This document shows, piece by piece, positions 14,847 to 20,589 of a DNA stretch of 20,589 nt (positions are counted from its first letter, which is position 1; each line of letters starts with the position of its first letter). The translations under genes were made by a program, and so were the position numbers. The notes below the pieces were generated by a model, which worked only from the letters and a program-made list of their open reading frames with translations, was not told the DNA's origin and did no database searches. Source of the DNA: JACPWY01 sp964603655 (GTDB lineage: Bacteria; Bdellovibrionota; FAC87; UBA2466); assembly GCA_964603655.1 (NCBI GenBank), contig CAZRVZ010000133.1:1-20589 (forward strand), written 5' to 3'.

Positions 14847-16106
14847 ATGAACCGATTGATTGTGTGCTGGGTGTTTGTGTTTTGTGGATGGGCGCTGGCC
14901 CATGTTCCGGATGAGGCTGGTAGAGCTGACTCCGATTGGGAGTCTGTTTCCCGAGTGCTCGAGGCGAGCTTTGTTGCCATTGAGGCGAATTCGGGCCTCG
15001 TGGGGGATCGCCCATTTCGTTTTGTGGACGATTCTGGTCGAGCGTACTTTCTGGGCAGACTGCGCCTGACTGAGGCCCTCATTTCGGCGCTTTCCGTTTT
15101 GGAACGAGATCCCCGCTGTGTGGGAGGGGATAGTCGGCCTCACCACTGCCACCACCATCCGAATTGGCGCGAGCGGTTGGTTTCTCGGGTTAATGCTTTA
15201 ACAACCGGCGTAGGTCGAATCACCGGAGCGTCAGCCGAGGTGGCACGCCATTATGGACTGGTTCCACTGGTGGTGGTGCTCGTGACGTGGCTACCCTACA
15301 CCGCGGCAACCGAAATTCTGGAGTCGTTCGTAGTCGGGCCGGCGCACCTCTGGTGCACACTTTCGCAAATGCTCTATTTTGGTGCGATTGAAAAAATGGC
15401 CTTAAGCGGCCGGATACTGTCCGAGGCGGTTCGCCATCGAGGGTCTAGTTTGAGTTTGTGGCAACGGGTAAAGGCTCTCTGTGCCGACTCTCTGGCGTTG
15501 TCGCGTTATCGAAAGCTTTTGAAGCGGGTGTTGGTGGATTTGGTGGGAGCCGTGGTCAATCGCGCCGACTTCTGGAAGTTCAGCGTGGCAGGTACGGACA
15601 GAAACGCAGTCACGCAATTATATGGTCTCTCCGGAATTTGGGCCGACTATTATGCCGCCTCTCAGAGGCTCACTAAAAGCTGGACCGATTCGGGATTAGC
15701 CGATCTGGATAAGGTTATGGAAAATCGCGACGGTCTAAAAAAAATGCGCCTTTTGGAAATCGTTTCGGGGCTGGAGCTTCTCTCGTCACTGGTTCGAAAG
15801 AGAATCGTGCTCAGTTACACGACCGGTCGTTCGGGCTGGGGTGCATACACCGCAAATATGTTTCGCCTGGGCGAGTGGATGGGTCGCATGGAAAGATGGC
15901 ACCGTGCTGTTCTTTTGCACGGAAACACAAATCCGGATCCCGCTCAAGTTGAACTACTTCACGAAGGATATCAGACCTTGATCCAAGATCTTAGAGGGCT
16001 TAGCGGTATTTCCACTGCCTGTAGTGACAGGCTCAGTGAAGTTCGGCCGCTTCCAAACGACGCCGTAAATGCGAACGATTCTTACGGGAGCGGTTCCGGT
16101 GGGTGA
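14847..16106 (+). CDS. Exported/membrane protein of unknown function with His/Cys cluster
   Basis: 419 residues; GGAG (14833-14836) is 10 bases before the ATG. Residues 1-18 are a signal peptide (cut after GWALA). A hydrophobic stretch at about 137-158 (GLVPLVVVLVTWLPYTAA) is probably membrane-embedded, and a second less hydrophobic stretch follows near 160-180. A compact HHCHHH cluster (99-104, after SRP) precedes the hydrophobic stretch and would lie on the outer side if the signal is cleaved. The C-terminal half is helical, and the last residues are Gly/Ser-rich. I recognise no family. The gene overlaps the Fur-family gene by 8 bases, so the two are co-expressed; a metal-related role is a guess from this pairing. 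Confidence 0.8.
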   Translation: MNRLIVCWVFVFCGWALAHVPDEAGRADSDWESVSRVLEASFVAIEANSGLVGDRPFRFVDDSGRAYFLGRLRLTEALISALSVLERDPRCVGGDSRPHHCHHHPNWRERLVSRVNALTTGVGRITGASAEVARHYGLVPLVVVLVTWLPYTAATEILESFVVGPAHLWCTLSQMLYFGAIEKMALSGRILSEAVRHRGSSLSLWQRVKALCADSLALSRYRKLLKRVLVDLVGAVVNRADFWKFSVAGTDRNAVTQLYGLSGIWADYYAASQRLTKSWTDSGLADLDKVMENRDGLKKMRLLEIVSGLELLSSLVRKRIVLSYTTGRSGWGAYTANMFRLGEWMGRMERWHRAVLLHGNTNPDPAQVELLHEGYQTLIQDLRGLSGISTACSDRLSEVRPLPNDAVNANDSYGSGSGG

Positions 16107-16542
16107 AGCGACCTTTCGGGACCTCTTGTCCCGTCGCGGGTTGAAGTTCACCCGCGTGAGGCGGTTGCTCTTCGACGAGGTTCTCAAAAAACGCAAACAC
16201 TTCGACGCCGGTACCTGGTACCGAAATTTGAGGCGGCGGGGTCTGCCCGTATCCCGGGACACGGTGTTTCGCACGATTCCGCTTTTTCTCGAGGCCGGGA
16301 TTCTGCAAAAATCGGTGGGCGAGGGGCGAGGGGAGTATTTTGAACGCGTAGACAGCCATCACGATCACTTGATCTGCGTGGGGTGTCGGAAAGTTGTCGA
16401 GTTTGCATCTGGGGAGATTGAGAGTTTGCAGGATCGGGTGGCAAAAAAAAAGGGCTTTGAGCTTTTATTTCACGATCATAAGCTTTTCGGCCATTGCCGC
16501 AAATGTCGGCAAGGGGCTAAATCCCAAATCACAAAATTTTGA
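16099..16542 (+). CDS. Fur-family metal-responsive transcriptional regulator
   Basis: 147 residues from GTG 16099, supported by GGGAG (16086-16090) 8 bases upstream; ATG 16069 would overlap the previous gene by 38 bases and has no ribosome site. The winged helix ends with the recognition helix SRDTVFRTIPLF (52-63). The dimerisation domain has HHDH (87-90) for regulatory metal and two Cys pairs, Cys93/Cys96 (LICVGC) and Cys133/Cys136 (GHCRKC), for structural zinc. Which metal (Fe, Zn, Mn) or peroxide it senses cannot be decided. Its 8-base overlap with the unknown membrane protein and the palindrome upstream of that gene suggest it controls its own operon. A nine-A run (16443-16451) gives the heptamer A AAA AAG in the slippery frame. 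Confidence 0.92.
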   Translation: MGEATFRDLLSRRGLKFTRVRRLLFDEVLKKRKHFDAGTWYRNLRRRGLPVSRDTVFRTIPLFLEAGILQKSVGEGRGEYFERVDSHHDHLICVGCRKVVEFASGEIESLQDRVAKKKGFELLFHDHKLFGHCRKCRQGAKSQITKF

Positions 16543-16588
16543 CGCGCACAGCGTGACAACCAGTGGCTGCTCCCTAAACTCCACACCC

Positions 16589-17830
16589 ATGAAAACCCTA
16601 TTTTTGTTTTGCTTCAGTTGGATGGCACTAGCCCAGACTTCCATGGAATTGGTCCTGACCGTTCCCATCGAGACACAACTGGGAGTGGAAGGAATTCGGG
16701 ACGGCCAACTCGTCTGGCTCGAGATGATCCGCGAGGCCAGAAAAAGTTTATCCATCGAACAGTTTTATATTACGGATGAAATGGGTGAGCCACTCCGCCC
16801 GGTGCTCGATGCAATTCGTGATGCAGGAAGCCGTGGGGTGGTTGTGCGCCTGATTGCGGACGAGAAGTTTTTTAAAACCTACCCGCGTTGGGTGACGGAG
16901 GTGGGGAATTATCCGAGCGCCGAGGCGCGCACACTGGATTTTGCACCGGGCGTTCAGCACGCCAAGTTTTTTGTTGCTGATGGCGAGAATGTATTTGTGG
17001 GGAGTCACAATTTCGATTGGCGCGCGCTCAAGCATATTCACGAGGTCGGTGTTCGCGTGCGCAGTCGCTCCGTGGGCGCCAAGATGGAGGATATTTTTAA
17101 TGCCGATTGGGCGGCGGGTATTACCGTTGCAGGCGGTGTCGGGAAGCCTATGCCCCTGTTTGAAAGTCACGGCACTTACGATTCCGATCCCATTCGGGTG
17201 CTGGCATCTCCGGCGTCAAAAAACCCGAAAGGGATTGAGGATTCACTGACGGTGATTTTGGAAAAACTGGCCGGCGCCAAAAAAACCATCGCGCTTCAGC
17301 TTTACGAATATTCGACTGTGTCCCGTGATGGCAGGGTGGGGTGGAAAACTTTGGACGAAGCGCTCAGGAAGGCAGCCGGACGCGGAGTTTCTGTGCGACT
17401 CCTCGTCGACGCGACGGCGTTGAAGAAGGACAAGAACGGACTCGTGAGTCTGGGCAATCAGAAAAATGTCGTTGTTAAAGCCACCACCATTCCTCAGTAT
17501 TCCGGGGGCTTAATAGACTACGCTCGGTTGATTCACAGCAAATACCTAATCATCGATGAAATGACTCTCTGGGTGGGAACTGAAAACTGGAGCCGAGGTT
17601 ATTTTGAAAACTCCCGCAATGTTGGGCTGGTGTTTACGGACAGGCAGGTGGCGGCCAGCTTGTCTTCGATATTCGACCGCGTTTGGGAAAGCGAATTAAC
17701 AAAAACGATTGAGGGAACTACCAGGGTATCCCTCTCCACGCCTCGCGTATCCGGTGTTCGAAAATTCCATTCGAGAGCCAGCCAGGGGATAGTTGGCCAT
17801 TTGAGAGTGAGCCAGGGGAGAGTTGGCTAG
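16589..17830 (+). CDS. Exported phospholipase D-like protein (two HKD motifs)
   Basis: 413 residues from ATG 16589; the frame is open further upstream, but those residues overlap the fur-like gene and precede the signal peptide. Residues 1-15 form a signal peptide (FLFCFSWMALA). Two PLD motifs are complete: His124-x-Lys126-x4-Asp131 with GSHNFD, and His316-x-Lys318-x4-Asp323 with GTENWS. PLD enzymes transfer phosphatidyl groups or cut phosphodiesters (lipids or nucleic acid) through a His intermediate; export points to the periplasm or outside. The last 25 or so residues come from a 30-bp tandem repeat shared with the opposing gene. It starts 46 bases after the fur-like stop, without a clear Shine-Dalgarno, and may belong to the same operon. 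Confidence 0.88.
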   Translation: MKTLFLFCFSWMALAQTSMELVLTVPIETQLGVEGIRDGQLVWLEMIREARKSLSIEQFYITDEMGEPLRPVLDAIRDAGSRGVVVRLIADEKFFKTYPRWVTEVGNYPSAEARTLDFAPGVQHAKFFVADGENVFVGSHNFDWRALKHIHEVGVRVRSRSVGAKMEDIFNADWAAGITVAGGVGKPMPLFESHGTYDSDPIRVLASPASKNPKGIEDSLTVILEKLAGAKKTIALQLYEYSTVSRDGRVGWKTLDEALRKAAGRGVSVRLLVDATALKKDKNGLVSLGNQKNVVVKATTIPQYSGGLIDYARLIHSKYLIIDEMTLWVGTENWSRGYFENSRNVGLVFTDRQVAASLSSIFDRVWESELTKTIEGTTRVSLSTPRVSGVRKFHSRASQGIVGHLRVSQGRVG

Positions 17831-19187
17831 CACAACTTTGGTTTTCCAGATCGAATACTTGCCTCGATTGCATCAGTCTGACGATCTGCCCTGCCTCGGC
17901 TTTCACCCGTTCGGTGTCACCAATCAAATTGAAAGTAAAGGGAGCTGAGTTGAGATCAACCGTTTCGCTTACTCGAAGGGCGCCGTCGAATCGGTAATAG
18001 ACAGCGGGTTCGAAACGGGTTGTGAGTCTATCGAAACTATCGAGAGCGGCCGTTTTGTATCTCCCCGCACCGGGAGCAATCAGGGTTACGAGTGCCGCAT
18101 CGGTTTTCATCTTTCTGGGTGGCCTTTGAATTTCTGCCAGAAATTTTGGGGTGTCGAGGAGTCTCATCAGATTGAGGTGAAGCTGGCTCGTTCCCCACAC
18201 GCGCTCCTCGACCGCCGGCGCTCCGGTACCCATGAGGCGCGCGCCCGATTCGATGAGAAACCAAAGTCCGGTAGCATGCTCATGCATGAGTTCGGCGTGG
18301 CCGGGACCAAAATCAAGCCCGATCTTTTTGTTGATGTTGGAAATGATGGGCCCGAGTTCAGACGCCAGGCTGCCGGTAAGATCCACCGGGCGATCGATGA
18401 AATATACGCGTCGACCGTTCGGTAGCATGACCTTGTGGTAACGCCACAGACCGGTGATTACGGTTTGGCCTTCGTGGCTGATGGTGTTGACCACATATTC
18501 GTCCCCCACAACCTCGGGTTGGACCACAACTTGAGAAATTTTGTGGCCATACTGGTCGACGGATCCCAGCATCCGGCTTAGCTTTTCGATGATTGTTTGC
18601 GGATCCTGACGCCGGACAAAATAGACCATCACTGCGCCCGAGGCAGCATCTGGTTTTAGCACGATGCGCCCAGTGGTCAGCTGTCCGGTAAACTCAAGGA
18701 TTTCGGTCACGGAATTGGAGAGCAGTGATGGGACCCCGTGTGGGGTGGACCGAATCGCATCTTGCTGAGCCCACTTATTGCGTCGCAGGTTTGCGGAAAG
18801 TGGATTGTTGGACCGCAGGTCGAGCGCTTGGCTCAGGATCGGCTCGAATCGAGCGCCTTCCTCCATGCCGCCAATGATACCCACGACCGGTTGCTGCCTC
18901 AGGTTGGAAATCAAAGTGTTGGTACTGATGAGGTCCTCGGGATTCCACAGAAATTCTCGCCGGTAGAGCCGCCGAGTCAGTTCAAAGGACTTGGCATAGA
19001 CACCGAGCTTTTTTTGGGTGCGCACATGAATCCAGCCAATCTCCCGGTCGGGAAACAGGCGTTTTGCCTCGGTGATGTAGAGTGCCGCCGATCCATAGCA
19101 GTCGACGCAGACGAGCACCACTCGAGCCGGAGCGCTGCTGGAAATGGTCGCAAAAAAGCCAATGATTACAAAAAGTAAATGAAACAA
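17718..19187 (-). CDS. ATP-grasp ligase-like protein with N-terminal signal peptide
   Basis: 489 residues from TTG 19187; an in-frame stop lies just upstream, and GAGG is close before the TTG. The first 20 residues (LLFVIIGFFATISSSAPA) look like a signal peptide, which is unexpected for an ATP user. If translation instead began at the GTG codons of RVVLVCVD (near residue 23), the protein would be cytoplasmic. ATP-grasp features: KPDAASGAVMVYFV with Lys178, VVQPEVVGDEYVVNTIS (about 221-237), GPGHAELMHE (295-304) and LIESGARLMG with Glu313 and Arg317, like L-amino-acid or peptide ligases. The tail (455-474) is two near-identical decapeptides, QLSPGSLSNG and QLSPGWLSNG. It converges with the PLD gene and overlaps it by 113 bases. 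Confidence 0.85.
   Translation of the reverse strand: MFHLLFVIIGFFATISSSAPARVVLVCVDCYGSAALYITEAKRLFPDREIGWIHVRTQKKLGVYAKSFELTRRLYRREFLWNPEDLISTNTLISNLRQQPVVGIIGGMEEGARFEPILSQALDLRSNNPLSANLRRNKWAQQDAIRSTPHGVPSLLSNSVTEILEFTGQLTTGRIVLKPDAASGAVMVYFVRRQDPQTIIEKLSRMLGSVDQYGHKISQVVVQPEVVGDEYVVNTISHEGQTVITGLWRYHKVMLPNGRRVYFIDRPVDLTGSLASELGPIISNINKKIGLDFGPGHAELMHEHATGLWFLIESGARLMGTGAPAVEERVWGTSQLHLNLMRLLDTPKFLAEIQRPPRKMKTDAALVTLIAPGAGRYKTAALDSFDRLTTRFEPAVYYRFDGALRVSETVDLNSAPFTFNLIGDTERVKAEAGQIVRLMQSRQVFDLENQSCASQLSPGSLSNGQLSPGWLSNGIFEHRIREAWRGIPW
17767..17826. repeat. Two 30-bp tandem repeats at the overlap of convergent genes
   Basis: The units 17767-17796 and 17797-17826 match at 26 of 30 positions (differences at unit positions 6, 12, 13 and 24). 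They encode the C-terminal tails of both convergent proteins: QLSPGxLSNG twice on the minus strand, and an R-x-SQGxVG-type pattern twice on the plus strand. The length is a multiple of three, so copy-number change keeps both frames. Confidence 0.9.
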
Positions 19188-19317
19188 AACCTCACCCGAT
19201 CTCTACTCCCCGATTTCACTCTCCCGTTTCCTCTCTGTGGCGCCGCACCGTATCAAATCCAGCGGGGCATCGCAATGTTGGATGGCGTGTGTAGTCAATG
19301 TTGGGTAAATTAAGGGC

Positions 19318-20325
19318 ATGTTGCACGATGAAGTTACGACGATTGGGCGGATCAAACGCATCCTGGGAAAGCCGAGCCGGCGTGTTTTTGAGGGCATTGG
19401 TGATGATGCCGCCATTGTCCAATCTCCGCGCGGACGCACGGTTGTTACCGTCGATACGATGGTGGAAAACGTACACTTTGACCTTCTGTACACGACTGCG
19501 CGCGAACTGGGGCGTCGCGCGATCTCGGTCGCGGTGAGCGATCTGGCCGCGATGGCCGCGCGCCCGCTTTATGTGTTAGTCAGCCTCGGCCTCAAGCAGA
19601 ATGTTTCCGATATTTTTATTGAGGAACTCTATACGGGCATAAAAGAGGCTGCCCGGCGCTACGGAACCGATGTGATCGGCGGCAATACGGTACAGTCACC
19701 CACGAGCATCGTGGTCGATGTCGTGGCAATTGGTGAAGGGAAACAATTACTCAGGCGATCGGGAGCCAAAGTTTCCGATGTGATCGCCGTGACTGGGTTT
19801 CTGGGGGACTCGGCGGCGGGTCTGAATCTCTTAAAACGAGTCGGAAGAGACGGTACACCCGTGCAGATGCAACGGCTTCTAACAAGTCACCTAGACCCTG
19901 TTGCTCGGGTCACTGAAGCGCTTGCGATTTCTCGTTTTGTTCACGCCGCCATCGATCTGAGCGACGGCCTTTCGACCGACCTCCACCACCTGTGTCTCGC
20001 AAGCCGTGTGGGCGCTCTCATCGATAAGGCATCCCTTCCGATATCACCGGCGGCACGCGATGCCGCAAAGTTTCTGGATTCGCAGGAACTCAAATGGGCG
20101 CTCTGTGGCGGTGAGGACTACGAGCTTCTCATCACCCTAGATCCCAAAAACTTTTCTCGTTGTCGAAAGCGTTTAAAGGAGTTTGATGTCGAATTGACGG
20201 CAATCGGCGAGGTGACCCCGGTAGAGAGTGGCGTTCGCATTCGTGACGAGCGCGGTGAAATTTGCCCCTTAGCTCCGATGGGCTGGAACCATTTTGTGCG
20301 CCGCAAGGTCCCTAAAGGTAGTTAG
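19318..20325 (+). CDS. thiL: Thiamine-monophosphate kinase
   Basis: 335 residues, full length for ThiL, which phosphorylates thiamine monophosphate to the active cofactor thiamine diphosphate with ATP in the cytoplasm. Visible motifs are GIGDDAA (27-32, metal-binding Asp29/Asp30), VTVDTMVENVHF (Asp46), VSDLAAMAARP, VIGGNT, IDLSDGLSTDL and CGGEDYELLITL. The end, PMGWNHF, matches the usual ThiL terminus and is followed by only eight residues. AAGGG lies 4-5 bases from ATG 19318. It is divergent from the ATP-grasp gene, 130 bases apart. No other thi gene is nearby. An IS end appears to begin right after its stop. Confidence 0.96.
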   Translation: MLHDEVTTIGRIKRILGKPSRRVFEGIGDDAAIVQSPRGRTVVTVDTMVENVHFDLLYTTARELGRRAISVAVSDLAAMAARPLYVLVSLGLKQNVSDIFIEELYTGIKEAARRYGTDVIGGNTVQSPTSIVVDVVAIGEGKQLLRRSGAKVSDVIAVTGFLGDSAAGLNLLKRVGRDGTPVQMQRLLTSHLDPVARVTEALAISRFVHAAIDLSDGLSTDLHHLCLASRVGALIDKASLPISPAARDAAKFLDSQELKWALCGGEDYELLITLDPKNFSRCRKRLKEFDVELTAIGEVTPVESGVRIRDERGEICPLAPMGWNHFVRRKVPKGS

Positions 20326-20589
20326 ATTCTGCTGAAAAAGTCCGATTATTTCTATGCGTTTTTTCGATTGCACCATTTTTTTTTGCCCCGTTTGAATTAG
20401 AATCTCGATTTTTGCTGTATTTTGTCTAATCGCCTCCCATTTTCGTTTCTATATTATTGCCCTTATGCATCGTTGGCCTTGTCTCAATCGGTGTAGCCGA
20501 CAGACATTGGCTGCTGCCCCAGTAAGTTTTGCCTGAAGCCGGGCCTTTGCGGTTCCACGGTAACGACAACGGCGCCAATGTTGACCCCT
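20326..20589 (-). mobile_element. End of an IS1182-like insertion sequence (continues past window)
   Basis: Just after the thiL stop comes TTCTGCTGAAAAAGTCC (about 20328-20344), a type of sequence often seen at transposon ends; its complement GGACTTTTTCAGCAGAA points inward. About 100 bases of A/T-rich sequence follow, then the C-terminal codons of a transposase on the minus strand. The exact terminus and the inverted-repeat partner lie outside what can be seen. Confidence 0.55.
20449..20589 (-). CDS. Transposase C-terminus, IS1182-like (partial, runs off window)
   Basis: 46 codons are open from the window edge to TAG 20451-20449. The peptide starts RGQHWRRCRYRGTAKARLQA and continues KLTGAAANVCRLHRL. 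This matches from memory the typical end of IS1182-family DDE transposases, where an R-x-R-Y-R-G block is followed by Q and an A-A-x-N helix. The catalytic part lies beyond the window, so whether the gene is intact cannot be judged. It is convergent with thiL. Confidence 0.65.
   Translation of the reverse strand, partial: RGQHWRRCRYRGTAKARLQAKLTGAAANVCRLHRLRQGQRCIRAII

Noticed and set aside
16394..16588. N-terminal extension of the PLD-like protein
   Set aside because: It overlaps the Fur-like gene in another frame and would place 65 residues before an evident signal peptide.
1..20589. CRISPR array, tRNA, rRNA or prophage genes
   Set aside because: No regularly spaced repeats, cloverleaf or phage structural motifs were seen on reading both strands.

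Overview
The window looks like the chromosome of a Gram-negative bacterium with mid-range G+C. Many proteins carry signal peptides or membrane anchors, and the neighbourhood mixes a Hanks-type kinase, envelope-glycan enzymes and a Fur-family regulator. The style recalls Bdellovibrionota or other former Deltaproteobacteria, but there is no rRNA or ribosomal marker, so this is a weak inference. GTG and TTG starts are common and several genes overlap by 4-16 bases.

Layout. 82-4800 (minus): a tight five-gene operon transcribed as FAH-family hydrolase, class I glutamine amidotransferase, Gfo/Idh/MocA oxidoreductase, CDP-alcohol phosphatidyltransferase and class III aminotransferase. I do not recognise it as a named pathway; a small polar head group attached to a lipid is one reading. 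4838-5521 (plus): a divergent exported cupredoxin-like protein with an unusual His in the axial-ligand position, then a single-domain rhodanese. 5525-5619: a perfect 39-bp inverted repeat, followed at once by a small exported ORF. 5935-6698 (minus): an MNT nucleotidyltransferase/HEPN pair. 6848-7999: a GT-B glycosyltransferase. 8028-9084: two small exported proteins of unknown function, divergently arranged, then a strong terminator at 9168-9205. 9254-10327: a membrane-anchored Ser/Thr kinase with an A9 tract just before its anchor. 10521-14693: a surface-glycan-like group made of an anchored SGNH hydrolase, a SAM methyltransferase, a zinc-type dehydrogenase and an extended SDR with altered catalytic motifs. 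14847-17830: an unknown exported/membrane protein with a His/Cys cluster, overlapping a Fur-family regulator, then an exported phospholipase D-like protein. 17718-19187 (minus): an exported ATP-grasp protein, convergent with the PLD gene and overlapping it in a tandem repeat. 19318-20325: thiL. 20449-20589 (minus): the C-terminus of an IS1182-like transposase, truncated by the window edge.

The most unusual signals are the five-gene operon, the ATP-grasp protein behind a signal peptide, the long inverted repeat, the overlapping repeat tails, the SDR with missing catalytic residues, and the Fur-coupled His/Cys membrane protein with a palindrome over its promoter. None of these can be called a new system from sequence reading alone.
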